64,000 bases of DNA from Rhipicephalus microplus (lineage: Eukaryota > Arthropoda > Arachnida > Ixodida > Ixodidae), in NCBI RefSeq assembly GCF_043290135.1, contig NC_134710.1, positions 280,311,776-280,375,775 of the forward strand, in the 5' to 3' direction. Both the position numbers and the translations under genes were made by a program. Under the pieces are notes generated by a model that saw only the letters and a list, made by a program, of their open reading frames with translations, searched no databases and was not told the origin of the DNA. Below, piece by piece: positions 11,387 through 24,135 of the stretch (positions are counted from its first letter, which is position 1; each line of letters opens with the position of its first letter).

Positions 11387-11557
11387 TGTAGAGAGGAAGA
11401 AGAATATGTGCCGCAGTGGGTCACACCTTTAGCAAGAGGAGCCAAGCGCGAGCGTTTGCCCCGATTGCTGTGATTCCTGAGTCCGTTGCTGCCGCCCGCT
11501 TTCCGCATGAATAGACCTACTGTGCAAGTGCTACTTGTGCCAATAAACCCCGTTCCA
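11387..11557 (+). repeat. 3' LTR of element C
   Basis: Same 171-bp unit as 7460-7630. It is followed directly by the CTTG target duplication. Confidence 0.92.
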
Positions 11558-11561
11558 CTTG

Positions 11562-12404
11562 CAACGCTCTTAATCGTGTACCGTTTAAAATGCAGGATAT
11601 GATCAAAAGACGGGACATTTTTCTTTCGCCTGTTTTTCTAGATATAGCTACAATTTAACGTAGTTATGAAGAGCGTATGCTATGCAGCGTCAGCCCATCC
11701 ACTTCACCGCAAGCGGCGAAATTCGCAGTTTTACCAGCACATGCGGCGAAGCGGGAGGAACCGTAGCAGACGACGCACGCCTCCGCCAGTGTGTGCTTGT
11801 GCGCACAATGCGCACTTCATGGCCCAAGAAGCACGGTCACGCACACCGTGTTACCTGTAACAGTGGCCGCAAATGAATTGGGAAGAGTCATTACGTATCT
11901 AACGACAACTCCCACCGCTCCCCCCGAAAACACACGCACAATGCATATACACGTTTACAATAGCTCACACACTTATTTTTCATATCTCGCGTTGCGCAGC
12001 GCTTTATGAACACAACAAAACCAACCGGAAGCCAGTAAGGTACATCAAAAGCGCAGAACACTGACGAAAAGAATTGTTGTTTTGCGCCGTCAATACAGCA
12101 TGCACGTACTGCTTCAAATGTCATAATGCGTTGACTGCCCGAAAGTACAAACTGAAATATTTACAGGAGCTTCTCATGGCTCATGTAGATGCAGGCATTA
12201 GGTCTGAGAGGTTCCTATAGGATCACGACTATAAATAGAATTGAATAGCTGCATTACACAGCGTCGTTGTACGTGGTTGTACTAGGACGCTGTGTTTTGC
12301 AACTACAGAATTCTGTGGAATTCTATGGAAGTCGACAAACGTAGAGTGAATGTTACAAAAATAAATCTCAAACAACACAATGTCTAATGGGGTGTTTGAG
12401 TAGC
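11562..12404. other. Unassigned stretch
   Basis: Only short overlapping frames occur (11666-12009, 11891-12124) and none shows a domain. Nothing further is recognised. Confidence 0.4.
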
Positions 12405-14310
12405 ACACTTCATGAACTCGGACTACCAGTCCGGCTGAAATTGCAGTTGGTCATAAAAAAAAAACTTAGCCGCACAGTCAACTGCACAAAGTGGCATCGC
12501 CGGGACACCAACTGGTTCCACATACCTATGCAACATTCGAGTTCTCCGTAAACAATGCATGCCCAATCACAACAGCATGTCAACTGGCATTTCATTGCAT
12601 TGGGTGGTATGAGATAACGGATTCTATGAGAATTTATATCCACACGTTTTTAAAGCCTTCTGCAAAACGTTCCAGAAGAGAATGGCATCCTTACAACCAA
12701 TAAAGCAACCTTCTATTCTTTCCGGAACTTCACAGATGTTTGCAGGTAGTACAAATATATCTTTGATGTTTAACCTGGTTTTTACTGGTATTGTTTCTGT
12801 ATGCACTTTGTAAAAAATTGCCTTATTTATTGGTAAAATAGGCATTTTTGTTACACGTAATAGCATGTGATGACCAGAAAGTCCAATATATAGTGAGCGG
12901 TAAAGTGCGCCAGAAAGAGCACATCCAGTAGAACATATTATAGGTCATTTCTTGAGCTACAAAACAAGTACTCATTGGAGAATCTTTAAGAAAACGCACT
13001 GATTCGTATACTTCCCGCACAAACCCTTGGAGATATGGAGGTGACGCGAAAGTAGTAGGTAAAACTAAATTTGGTAAAACATCTGCGAAATCTTCTTTAA
13101 AGATTGTTCGAAGCATTGGATGAGCACGGCCACAAAAAATGAAAACCGCCACACCATTTGTTTGATAAAGAGCTGTACCAACCAAAGACGACCTGCCCAG
13201 ACAGGTGTAAGGAAATTGTCTTGCCTCATCGGTTCATAGGTTCATAACGAAACAAATGTAGCAAATATATGGTGAAATTTCTGTATGTAGACCCTTGAAC
13301 AACAAATCATTTGCAGGCGTAGTATATTTTTGTTGTTAGATACAGGTTGCATGCTTTAGATCTGCCAAAGGTAGAGAGGTTATAAGTATATAATGTCAGA
13401 GCAAAGCACTTTAGGGTGGGTACACGTTCTTTCCCATTATGTGCACTTGATCAAGATGCATATAATTGAACACCTAGGTATTTTAGCGAAACACAAGGCC
13501 AATCGATACACTGAAAATGGTTGGTTTATATTTCCATGGGCCAAGTTACAGTAAGAGAAGCTTATTCGTGCCCCTGAAGGAAAAATCTGTGCAAAAGAAC
13601 CCTAGGTTATCCGCATACGCCATTACCTTTACCTCATTCACATAAGCACTGAAACCGCGGACGTTGTTAGATCCAATTAAACTAAAGAACAGTGGCTCTA
13701 AGTAAAGGACAAAAAACATTGACGACAACTAACAGCCTTGTTTCACAGACCAGTTAAGAAACACGGGTTTCGAAAGATAGCCCTTAACAAGTAAATTGGT
13801 TGAACAAATCAATGTAGCATAGTTTGACACCTTTAAATTTACACTCTAAGTCAGGTTCCGGATTACGAACGGCATATAGGCGGCGCGCTCCTGGGTACTG
13901 ATTAAAATCCTGTCTATAGGGAGTCCAGCAATAAAAAATACCCGTGACAGCCGCACGGCGTGGATGTAATGAGTACAACCGGTAAGAGCAGGCGCAAGAA
14001 AGAAAAAAATAAAGAAGAAGGGAGAGCCGCCCTCTCTGCCGCACCAGCCTGGCACCAGAAATAGAACGGAAAGTTCTAATTCTTGTTTGGCCCACTAATA
14101 GATTTACAGTCTTCGTCTCTGTTAGAGGAGACACAAATGACGGAAACTGCGTCACCCCATCTTTGTTTTCCTTTGAGAAGAGGCGCTGAACAAATCTTTG
14201 TAATCAGATTCAAATTCTGATAAAATTACACTGCAATTATTGGCCAATAATCTTCCCGAATAAAGGTCTGGTATGAACTTGATTATATTTGCAATATTTG
14301 CGACATCATC
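12405..14310 (-). pseudogene. L1/Tx1-like LINE ORF2 remnant
   Basis: Read on the minus strand from 14310. First comes the RT N-terminal region (MTQFPSFVSPL near 14155, homologous to 36180). The palm block FFVLYLEPL...VKVMAYADN follows at 13546-13750. The C-terminal region is at 13185-12624 (TNGVAVFIFCGRAHPMLRTI) with a CCHC-like stretch ICEVPERIEGCFIGCKDAILFW near 12740. The tail is at about 12410-12620. The catalytic YADD is changed to YADN. A block at about 13850-14060 does not fit the LINE and looks inserted. Many frameshifts make it a relic. The clade call is from the C-terminal pattern and is moderate. Confidence 0.72.
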
Positions 14311-14339
14311 TTAATACAGAAAAAAGAAAAAAGAATAAA

Positions 14340-15560
14340 GAAAAGAGATGACAAGGACTTGAAGAATTACAGGCCGATTAGCTTGCTCTCTGTAGTATAC
14401 AAGCTATATACAAAAGTAATTGCTAACAGAGTAAAGAAAACCTTAGAATTCAATCAACCAAAGGAACAAGCAGGATTTCGAACAGGCTACTCAACAATCG
14501 ACCACATTCATACTATCAATAAGGTAATAGAGAAATGCTCAGAATATAACCAACCACTATACATAGCCTTCATAGATTACGAGAAGGCGTTTGATTCAGT
14601 AGAAATATCAGCCGACATGCAGGCACTGCGGAATCAGGGCGTCGATGAAGTATATATAAACATTCTGGAAGAAATATGCAGGGGATCAACTGCTACCATA
14701 GTGCTTCATAAAAAAAGCAACAGAATACCAATTAAGAAGGGTGTAAGGCAGGGGGACACAATCTCCCCAATGCTATTTACCGCGTGCTTACAGGAAGTTT
14801 TCAGAAGCCTAGAATGGGCACAGTTAGGAATAATAGTTAATGGAGAGTGCCTTAGTAGCCTGCGCTTCGCCGATGACATTGCATTGCTGAGTAACTCAGG
14901 GGACGAATTGCAACTCATGATTACGGAGTTTGACAAGGAGAGCAGAAAGGTAGGTCTTAAAATGAATCTGCAGAAAACGAAAGTAATGTACAACAACCTC
15001 GGTAAAGAGCAGCGCTTCGAGATAGGTAATAGTGCACTTCAAGTTGTAAAAGACTATGTCTACTTAGGGCAGGTATTAACCACGGAGCCGAACCACGAGA
15101 TTGAAGTAACTAGAAGAATAAGAATGGGGTGGAGTACATTTGGCAAGCACTCTCAAACTGTTACAGGTAGATTGCCACTATCCCTCAAGAGGAAGGTATA
15201 TAACAGCTGTATATTGCCGGTACTTAGCTACGGAGCAGAAACCTGGAGACTTACAAAGAGGGTTCAGCTTAAATTGAGGACGACGCAGCGAGCAATGGAA
15301 AGAAAAATGGTAGGTGTAACCTTAAGAGACAAGAAGAGAGCAGAGTGGATTAGGGAACAAACGGGGGTTAATGATGTCATAGCTAAAATCAAGAAGAAGA
15401 AATAGACATGGGCCGGGCATGTAGCGCGTAGACAGGATAACCGCTGGTCGTTAAGGGTAACTAACTGGATTCGCAGAGAAGGCAAGCGGGTTAGGGGAAG
15501 ACAGAACGTTAGCTGGGCAGATGAGATTAAGACGTTGAAACACATGGAAGTGACCATCTC
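14340..15560 (+). pseudogene. RTE-type LINE, RT domain with intact catalytic motifs
   Basis: A 348-codon open frame (14359-15405) covers most of the reverse transcriptase: NYRPISLLSVVYKLYTKVI, EQAGFR, FIDYEKAFDSV (first Asp), KGVRQGDTISPMLF and LRFADDIALLS (second catalytic pair). The post-RT region has YGAETW. A TAG at 15403 takes the place of a residue just before TWAGHVARRQDNRW, after which the frame continues to about 15545. The apurinic endonuclease half upstream is missing (5' truncation at 14340), and the 3' end with the usual microsatellite is missing too. The matching 3' end of this family appears at 62195-62590 on the minus strand. Confidence 0.85.
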
Positions 15561-15575
15561 CCTACATATATACAG

Positions 15576-18455
15576 CTAAAAGAATTCCGTCGTTCGACTC
15601 CCCTGCCTGTGAAAATTGTAGACTGGCCAGGATTCCAAGCCTCTGTAAATGCTCAGTGCGAGAACATTCAATCTATATCTGAAATAGAAAGCGTCATTGC
15701 ATAAGCCTTGAACAAAGCATACGAAACTTGTGACTGTATTGCTACCAAGATCACAACTTGACGCACAATTTGAATACCTTCGTGCAATCCATCGACGGGC
15801 TGTGAGGAAATACAGGAGGACGAAATCGCCATCTGACCTATCTACAGACGCCAAGCACAATGACATGTAGTGCGACACCTCGATAAGCTCAATAGGCAAC
15901 GTTGGAGGGTATTTTGTGGCTCTCTTGATCCCAGAAAACCCCTGTCCTGAATATGGCAAACTTTCCGGAGCCTTCAGACGCCCACGCAACAGTTGTTCCC
16001 TTTCCGAACTTTGGCTCTAAAGCAACGTCGACCTGAAGTAGAGGTTGCAGAAGATTACTGCCACTTACTCGTACGTATGTCCTCCTCACCGATATCACCT
16101 TCGGGTTTAGCCTCACCGCCAATAAGCGACAATCGCCTCGACTTACCATTCGCAATGAACGACTGACGCTGCGATTTCTGCGTCCCGACGGTCATCCGCA
16201 CCAGGGCCTGACGGAATTACTTATTCGGCTCTATATCACCTCAGCCAAGAACCAAGGCAGGCTCTCTTGTCGTTCTACAATTTTACGTGGGAAACACTGA
16301 CAGCCGCAGAGAGTTGGAAGCGCAGCCACATAGTGACCTTACTGAAACCAGGCAAGTGTTCACACGAGTTGTCTTCATATAGACGCATTGCCCTAGTCAG
16401 TTTCATCGGTAAGGTGATGGAACGCATGGTGCTGGCAAGATTGTAATGGCTGCTGGAGAATAATGTCGGCTTACCAGATTTTGTAACTGGTTTCCGTAGA
16501 GGTCCATCATCTATACACGGTATTGAACCCAGTTTCTTCTGTTGAAAAGGAAAGACAACGTTGGAGATTGGTAGGGGCCATTTTCTTAGATATAAATGGC
16601 GCGTACAATAGTGTCTACCATGAGGCCATTCTTGACGCACATGAAGACGTTGGCGTAGGTGGCCGACTACCCGCATGGATAGTGAGTTATCTCAGAGGAC
16701 GTACCATTTTTATGTCGACATCTCACGGTGACACGTCCAGGCACTTCGTAAGCCGTGAAGTTCCGCAAGGCGCCGTCCTGAGGCCCATGCTTTTTAACAT
16801 AGCACTCATTGGCCTTAAAGCTGAGCTTCCCGACGTTGTCGAATTCAGTGCGTATGCGGACAACATATGCATATGGGCATGTGGAGCAACGCGACCACAA
16901 CTGCGAGCAAGGCTACAACAAGGCAACTCAATAACATCTAAGTACTTGCGTCGTCAGGGCCTGGAACTTTCAATAGCAAAATGTGCTGCATTGGCATTTA
17001 CGAAGAAATCAATGTCGTGGTACCCAATCTTCGCTCACGGAGCAGTGATTCCCGCGCTCAAGCACCACCGCTATCTAGGGGTCGTCATTGATCGCAACGT
17101 GCCCTGGTCAAAGCATGTGACTTTGCTTCGGAACAAACTAATCAGTTTTGTGTGTGTTTTTCGTGTTATAGCAGGACTGAGATGGGGCCCTTCAGAGCAA
17201 AGTCTTCTGCCGTTATACAAGGCATTGTTTGTTGGCTATATACGGTACAACTCACCTGTACTTTCCAGCATGCGGGCAACGTGCCTACGTATTTTAGAGA
17301 GCCTTCAGGCACGAGCACTGAGAATATGCCTTGGCCTGCCACGGTGCACGTCAACTTCTGGCACCATAGAGGAGTCCCGCACCTACCCTATACAGGTTTA
17401 CACGTCCTGTGAACCTCTTCGAGTGAACCTTCGTCTGCTGGCCCGACATGCAACACACCCGTTGTCTTCGCTACAAGTGAACCGACCAGGCTCTACCTAC
17501 AAATTAGATTTTAGGTCATCTTCGACAGCTGCAGAACTTGTTGCTGTACAGGAAGCCATAAAATTTGTGAACGACCAAACACCGCGTAAATGGACGATTC
17601 TCTCTGATGCAAAATCAGCGCTTCAAGCTATACATTCTTGCTCAAGAAGAGACCAATTTTACGAGTTAGCGTTAGGAATCGTCCAAGCATTTCACCTAAC
17701 ACACAGGAGCGGTCACTTGATTACACTCTAATGAATTCCTGGACACTGCAGCCAGGTTGGCAACGATACAGCCGATAGCGAAGCAAGAGCGGCAATATAC
17801 AATGCTCCTATGTACGTCAAACTACCGTATTCGCGAAAAGACGTCAACACTTTGTTGAGATCGCTCATGCACGAATGCGCTGCCACTTACTTGTCACTAC
17901 CAGATCACCGGAACAAGCTTCTGCGGGAAACAGACCCCAGTATTACTTTTCGTCTTCCAGATAAAAATCAGCTGAAGACATGCTAACATACAGAACCGGA
18001 TTCACCTGGGCGTCGCCTTCACTCGCCACTAAACCCAAACTAATCGGCCGTGCGGACAGCCCGAATTGTGAGCGCTGCCAAGTGCGCGAAACTTTAGCTC
18101 ACATATTTTGTGACTGTGCAGTATACGTGGCGTAAAGAAAAATACTAACTGCATCGTTTGCAAGCATCGGACGAACGCCAATAAGTGAAAGCCACATATT
18201 GTCAGCAATGAACGACAAAACAGTGTCAAAAACTGCTACAAAGGCTGTTTTCTACTTTATAAAAAGCACTGGACTAGATACTACACTGTACGGTACTACG
18301 CTAAGTGGCTACTGTACATACGCACCTCTTCTTGTTCCCATCATCACCCTTCATTCCTCTTTCCTTCCCTCTTCCCTTATCCCTTGTGTATAGTAGAAGG
18401 CTAGAGCGAACAAGCTCAGGCCGACCTCTCTGCCATCTAATAAATTCTCACTCAC
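15576..18455 (+). pseudogene. I-type LINE with RT, RNase H and C-terminal zinc-binding region
   Basis: Degraded linker and RT N-terminus lie at 15576-16520 (APGPDGITYSALYHL, SYRRIALVSFIGKVMERM). The main frame at 16523-17731 (402 codons) has FLDINGAYNSV (Asp to Asn), VPQGAVLRPMLFNIAL and YADNICIWACG (Asp to Asn), so the polymerase is dead. RNase H-like sequence follows near 17520 (AAELVAVQEAIKF, SDAKSALQAIHS). A zinc-binding stretch CERCQVRETLAHIFCDC is at about 18070-18120, and a pyrimidine-rich 3' UTR with AATAAA runs to 18455. It abuts element A copy A2 directly. A related copy is at 52560-53620. Confidence 0.85.
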
Positions 18456-18469
18456 CCGAAATTTGTAGT

Positions 18470-19490
18470 GTTCTAAGCAAAGTGGGTTTCGAGGAGACCG
18501 AGCTCAATGAGGCATGGGAAAATATATGTGATGAGAAGAAATAAAGAGAGGAAGAGAAGAGGCAAAGAGTGGAAGAGAAGGAAAGGCAGGAAAGGAGAGA
18601 ACAATGGCGGGCCGAAATTGAGCTCAAAAAAATAAAGTTAGAGCTGATGAGATTAGCGCGCAGTGCAGATGCGGGGCCGCTGCAAACGGAGAGCGTGAAA
18701 ATGACGTGTTTCCCTAAGCCGTACAAAACAGGCGATGAAATTCGTCTCCACCGGAATAATTAAGAATAGATCTGTGAGAAACTTTCATTTCACCAGGGCA
18801 CATGGCCTGAACGGTTGCTTGCGTTGTTACCGGGGGAGGCCTCTCAGGTCGTGGCCAGACTGAGTGCAGCCGAGCTCAGTCTCAGTGAAATCGACTAGGT
18901 GAAATCGACATTACTTGCAAAATAGAGGCTCTCCACACAGGAATATTGGAGGACATTTAGATAGGCAAGACAAAAGCCTATTAAAGCTTTGTTGGCTTTG
19001 CATGTAGCCTGAGTGATAATTTTTCAGAGTGGGTGAAAGGAGCCGGAGCGCATAACTCGAGTAAACTTGGTGATCTCATTTGATTGGAGCAGTTTTATGA
19101 CACCCTGCTGAATAACGTGCACCTGTGGGTCAAGGATAGGCAGGATGGTGTGTCCGTTAGGAGTGCAGCACAGCTTGCAGACGAGTACGTTGAAAGACGA
19201 GGCTTCAAGACACCAACCAACAGGGCAAGTCACTATCAAAGGCCTGCACCAAAGCCAGAAGCTTACACTCGAGAACCACAAAATATAACAAAAGAGCGAG
19301 ACCACAATAGTAGAAATTCGGCGCGTGCTGAAGGCAGGATAAAAGAGCCGGAAAAGAATAGAACGGAGGTCAGGAATCCTTTGGAACAGATAGTGTTGCG
19401 AGCTAAGGCATCATGTTCTAAGTGCATTGAAGCAGTCACTTTTCCCGAAACTGCTCAAAAGGTAGGCCAGTATTTGCTTGCATAAGCGAT
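18470..19490 (+). pseudogene. gag of element A, copy A2
   Basis: The N-terminal part ends in VGFEETELNEAWENI (about 18480-18540). A charged coiled coil (EEKERQERREQWRAEIELKK) follows at 18569-18660, then SCAN-like capsid sequence with MEQFYDTLLNNV and VRSAAQLADEYVERRGF at 19084-19210. The knuckle begins CSKCIEA near 19415. The His and last Cys (SHFSRNC) are one frame away, and the same one-base offset occurs in copy A3. Several stops are present. Confidence 0.8.
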
Positions 19491-20039
19491 CACCCGAATA
19501 ACCTAGATCTTTTGAAGCGTTTCACAACAGATTTAGAGATAAACGAGAAACTGTGTAGGGTACTCAGGGACTCCACGGCCACCATGGACGTACTTCATTC
19601 GAACTACATAAAAATTGAGACTACTTATTCAAATGCGCGTGTATAGAACAGGCCGTCAGCGAAGATTCAATGTGTTTACTTATGGCAATGGTACAGATAC
19701 GAGAACCTTTCGGTGTGATCGAGACACCAGCAGCAGTTTACCGGGAGCTACCGTAAAGATGCCCGTACCTTTTCTCGAACAGTTCGGAGTCACTGCTCAA
19801 TGAGAAGGGGTGCACTTTTGCCCAGGCCCAGGTCATGGCTTTGACGAGGTCGAAAGCACGCGGGTTGGCTCAGAAACTGCGGTTATGGCGATGAAATAAG
19901 TGCCTAAACGAAATATGTAACAACTGTATCCGAAGAAGTTAAGCAAGACGAGGAAATGATCCCTATTCGTCCAAACGAAAATCCGGAAAGGGTGAGATTA
20001 AGAAACCGCCTAAGTAACATGGAAGGTGTATCGTGAAGA
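19491..20039 (+). pseudogene. Region between gag and integrase of copy A2 (protease expected)
   Basis: In an intact element the protease would lie here. The stretch at 19615-19803 encodes FNVFTYGNGTDTRTFRCDRD and PGATVKMPVPFLEQFGVTAQ, matching the minus-strand frame at 28125-28340 in copy A3. I do not see a clear D-T/S-G active site, so the protease call is by position only. Confidence 0.45.
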
Positions 20040-21190
20040 AACATCTCATTTGAAGTAAAAAAGGGTATCTTGTATTGTGAATACCGAGATAGGCGAAGAC
20101 AATGCTATGATCACTTGGTGGTACCTTCACCGTATCGCAAGGACTTGCTCAATCTTTGTCACGATCTTTCATGGGCAGGACACCTGGGTGTATATAAAAC
20201 AAAAAGCTTGTTGCAGCAATTTTATTGGCCTCGGTGTTTCAGGGAGGTGCTATATTTCATGAAGACTTGTGACGCTTGCCAGAGAGCTGGTAGGTCTAAC
20301 GACAAATGGAAGGCACCGATAGTAAAAATGCCCATTATTTCTGAGCCCTTCCGCAGAGTTGTGGATTTCGTGGGGCCGGTGCCGAAAACAGGTGCGGGAA
20401 ACAGATACATTCTCACACTACTGTGTCCTGCCACAAAGTTCCCTCAGGCGGTAACCTTAAAGGAGGCAACTTCGGTTGAGGTAGTCGATGCTTTCCTTTC
20501 TATATTTTCGCGCCTTGGTTTTCCTGCCCAAATGCAGTCAGAGCAGGGAACACTGTTCACACGTGCTCTCACAAAAATGTTTCTCGAGAAGTGTGGCGCT
20601 AAAATTCTGCAAGCTTGGTTTTCCACCCACAAAGCAACACTGTGGAGAGATGGCATGCAACCCTCAAAAAGTATTGAGAGTGGTTTGCCATGAAAGGAAG
20701 TGTGATTCGGATTGTTGTTTACTGGGCACGCTTTTTGCCTTGCGCACAGTGCCGCTCGAGGGAACCGGGTTCGCACCAGCAGAGCTGGTGTACGGCCGGA
20801 ATATTCGAGGTCCACTGAGGCTAGTCCGCGAACTGTGGGAGGATGATCAGTGGCCTACCAGTGTGATTGAGTATGTATTTAACTTAATGCAAACGTTACT
20901 CAAGTGTCGTGAAAGCGTGAACGGCAACCTAGAGGTAAAGCAAGGTGTTTCAAAGTGCTACTATGATAGAAATGCTGGGACGTGATCAATCATCATGGGC
21001 GACAGAGTGATGATCTTGAGGTTGATTCACCAGTATGAAGTGGAAGTCCACTGGGATGGACCTGCCGAGGTTAAGTCGCCTTTCGGAAGAATACCACACC
21101 GGGAGATTAGCCGGAAGCAAACGTGAGGACAGTGTCTACCACGTAAACCTAATGCAGCCATTTCTAGAGCGAGCAGCAATTGTTAGCATC
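20040..21190 (+). pseudogene. Integrase of element A, copy A2 (upstream of RT)
   Basis: Integrase would insert the cDNA into the genome. The zinc-binding domain is visible as LCHDLSWAGHLG ... KTCDACQ (HHCC, 20140-20290). In the core, VDFVGPVPKTGAGNRYILTL gives the first Asp (about 20360). The second site reads SEQGTLF (Asp to Glu, about 20540). The catalytic Glu is in a shifted frame as VERWHATLK (about 20643). Post-core sequence TGFAPAELVYGRNIRGPLRL follows at about 20770-20820. A GPY/F-type module, HWDGPAEV..., with VYHVNLMQPFLERA lies at 21045-21175. Frameshifts near 20640 and 21080 inactivate it. Its position before RT is the notable point. Confidence 0.82.
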
Positions 21191-22353
21191 GCCATGATTT
21201 TTTTAGAAGAGGTTCCTATAGAGGTACGTTGTTTTCGTGGGAACACGGGTCCTAGTGTAGAAGAGATAATCGCATGCGCAGTTAACAAAAACGAGTTGAG
21301 TACAGATGAGGTCGATGATTGAAAGAGCCTTATTTTGGAATATCGGGAAGGTTTTGGGGAAAGGCTCGGAAGGTCTCATTTGGTATAACATGATATCGAG
21401 CTGCCTACAGAGGTCCTTTCTATTTTGAAGGCGTACCGCATGTATGCGCGACAGCTGGACCTAATGAAGGTGTAATTTAAAAGGCTGCTTCGCCTTGGCG
21501 TAATTAAAGAAGCCTATAGTGATTATTGCTCCTCTTTGATGTTATTTGAGGTGCCGAGGAAGCAACCACGGCCGTGCATCGATTATCGCAGGTAAATGCG
21601 ATTACAAAAAACCAGGTGTACCCCTTGCCTAACATAGAGAAAAGGGTCGAAATTAAAAGCCGGGACACATTCATTTCAATCCTAGATTTAGTGAAGGAAT
21701 ATTGGAGTTGCCCGTAACAGAACGAGCGAGTCGGTATGCAGCTTTTGTAGCCCCCTTTAGCGTTGATTGGCCCGTCACCATGACCTTTGATTTGAAAAAC
21801 GCACCCTTCTTTTTTTCAACGTTAATTAATTGAGTGTTAAAAGGACTAGAAGAATTTGCGGTGCCATATATGAATGACGTGGCCGCATTTTCTAGTGATT
21901 AGGAGTTGCATTTGCAGCTTACTCGAAACAGTGCTTGAAAAGATCAAAGAGGCGGGCCTGACTAATAAAGCCGAGAAGTGTCATTTCGGCCAATCCCGTG
22001 TCACGTATTTGGGACATGAAATAGGACATGGACAATAAGAACCAATCAAAGCCAAAATAGCGGCGATAGTCAACTTGCCATGAACGGCAAACAAAAGGAA
22101 GGTGCAAACATATATAGGATTGACAGGCTATTACCAGCACTACAATCTAAATTATTCGGAGCTTGCCAGCACGCTACCCAACTGCCTCCGAAAACATGAA
22201 TCAGGAGTGGTAACTTGATCACCGAGAAGGAGGAGGCTCTCGAAAACAAAGAAAGCTTTGGCTTCTCGGCCTGTGAATGTCGCGCCAGACTTAAGCCAAG
22301 AATTTATTCTCCAAGTCGACACCAGCAACCGAGGTCTAGGTGTTGTCCTGGCC
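21191..22353 (+). pseudogene. Reverse transcriptase and start of RNase H, copy A2
   Basis: Linker sequence (RCFRGNTGPSVEEI...) leads to the RT N-terminus HDIELPTEVL near 21390. GVIKEAYSDYCSSL and PCIDYRR follow, then FISILDLV (about 21670). The catalytic box reads YMND at 21867-21878 (Asp to Asn), with FGQSRVTYLGHEIG near 21990. After the connection region, RNase H begins FILQVDTSNRGLGVVLA (22300-22350) and stops there. TAA/TGA codons and shifts occur throughout. Confidence 0.82.
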
Positions 22354-24135
22354 CTGTATCGCACCATTTTTACTAGTGAGCATATCAGTTCTCATGGCCT
22401 TCAGAATAACCACATTTGGTATTTTTATGACTATGCTTTGAACTTTGGACAACTTGGGGTAGATTCGTTTCATGTCGCCTGTGACTTCTTCGCCATTTCT
22501 AAACAAGCGAATCACCCTTTGCAAGTCGGGGTCAGCCACTGTTTTGTCTGCTAGTCTCTTTAACATCATCTGTGAAGTCCTCCATGCAGGGTGCAGAGCC
22601 TAACGGCGATCTGGATAGCATATTTGCCAAGAGCGGTTGTTTTCCTCGGACAAAGTGAATAACATAGACGTATGTTAATGACCGCAAGAAAAACCGCCCC
22701 AGTCATGGTGGCATATCTGCGATGGCTTTCGAAGAGTTAGCCACCAAGGGCCTACGATCACTTCAAACAACCATTTTCTGACCATAGAAAAAACGAAAAA
22801 GTTTACACACCCAAGCGTTATCGTCATTGCCTATTTTTTGCTATTCGCGCGTATCTTTGTTCCACCTCGGTCATTGTTCGTGAAGCACAGGCAACCAGAC
22901 GCCAACTGTAACCATACCGCTGAAGCAGGGCCCAGCCGACCCCACTGATAGACGCGTCAGAAGATATCTTTATTTCCCTAGTTAGATCAAGTATGGTTGA
23001 AAGAGGCGCAGCACTCAGTAATTGGCAGACAGCTTGTCACTAGTTGGAGTGGTTTTCAGACCACTCAAAGATTGTGTTTTTCTTCAGTAGGCTTCACAGT
23101 AGCGTTGTTTTTTCTGCCAAGTTAGGTATGTATTTGCAGAAGTAATTAATCACCCCGAACTTTCTGTGCACCCCAGCTTTGTTGATTGGCTCAGACATTT
23201 CGCGTAATGGCTTTGTCATAGAAGGGTTTGGACCTATTCCATTTCTGCCGATCGTGTCCCCCAAGAAGTCAATTTGAGTTGCTTCAAATGTACATTTTTC
23301 CTTATTGAATGTTAGCCCAGCCTTCTTCGCTACCTCAAAAACCATCCGGAAGAGGTAATCATGTTCTGCTCTCATGCTCCTTAAGACCAGTACGTCGTTA
23401 ATATATGTACGCACGCCTGAGGCCTGGTCAAATATTTTATTCATAGCTTTTTTAGGATGACTGCCAGTTCGTCGTGTTTGTAAAGTTTAATGATGAAACA
23501 AGCGCTAAAACCTCTCTGAGTGTGTGTATTTTTAGTGCTTGTTTCATCATGATAGCTTTTTTATTACTTCCGGCGCAGAAGAGACGCCGAAGGGAAGTCT
23601 CAAAAACTCATAACGCCCAAATGAAGTTCCCAATGTGCATATTATTGAAGTGGCCTCATCAAGAAGGATCTAATGAAAACCCGTGTACATGTCCAGGCGT
23701 GTGAAAAATTTTGCTCCTGTCAGCTCAGCCTCAATATCTTCTCTTTCGGGTTGCTGATAGTGCTGTCGCTTTATGCATGCGTTAATTCGTCTCAGATCAA
23801 CGCATATGCAAAGATTGCCATCCTTTTTCTCGCTTCGACAAAGGGCTTACCCAGTACGTTGGCTCGCTGACTTTAACGATGATGCCTGCGCGTTACATGC
23901 GGTCCAACTCTTCCCTGAGTTGGTCACGTAAAGCCAGGGGCACCCGTCGAACCGGCTGAACCTCAAGCGTTGCTTCCTTCCGCAGGACCATATGGTACGG
24001 GCAGGCAAGGCAGCCGATAACCTGAAACAACTCTGGTAACTCTTTGACAATCTGGTCAGTACTGCTTGTCTGAAAAGAATCCTCAGAACGCAAAACGAGC
24101 CCTAAAGCCTCACTTGCGGACAACCCCAAGGTGGC
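22354..24135 (-). pseudogene. RT, RNase H and integrase start of element M
   Basis: After the protease linker (SASEALGLVLRSEDSF) comes an RT with shifts and stops. The catalytic box is TYINDVLV at about 23410-23388 (Asp to Asn), followed by AGLTFNKEKCTFEATQIDFLGDTI. RNase H-like sequence is near 22960-22870 (SSDASISGVGWALLQRYG). The integrase prelude DPDLQRVIRLFRNG...NVVILKAMRTDML is at 22569-22370, where the element is cut. RT precedes integrase here, the reverse of element A next to it. Confidence 0.8.

Larger units (their letters stand above)
7460..11557 (+). mobile_element. Ty3/gypsy LTR retrotransposon C, internally deleted
   Basis: This 4.1-kb element is bounded by 171-bp LTRs (7460-7630 and 11387-11557) that differ at only three positions. 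A 4-bp CTTG target duplication flanks it at 7456-7459 and 11558-11561. Gene order is gag, protease, RT, deletion, integrase core, GPY/F module: the ordinary gypsy order with RNase H and the integrase N-terminus missing. Near-identical LTRs imply a recent insertion, although gag is frameshifted and pol carries a deletion and stops. It was therefore either decayed quickly or copied using proteins from another element. Confidence 0.9.
18456..22353 (+). mobile_element. INT-first (Gmr1-like) Ty3/gypsy element A, copy A2, truncated
   Basis: Domain order along the strand is SAP-like/coiled-coil/SCAN-like gag, knuckle, integrase HHCC, integrase core, GPY/F module, RT, start of RNase H. No LTR is found at either end: the left end abuts the I-type LINE 3' UTR, and the right end stops in the RNase H motif at 22353 against element M. 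The order is shared with copy A3 on the opposite strand, so it is not a local rearrangement. Roughly 80% identity to A3 by eye. Confidence 0.8.
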
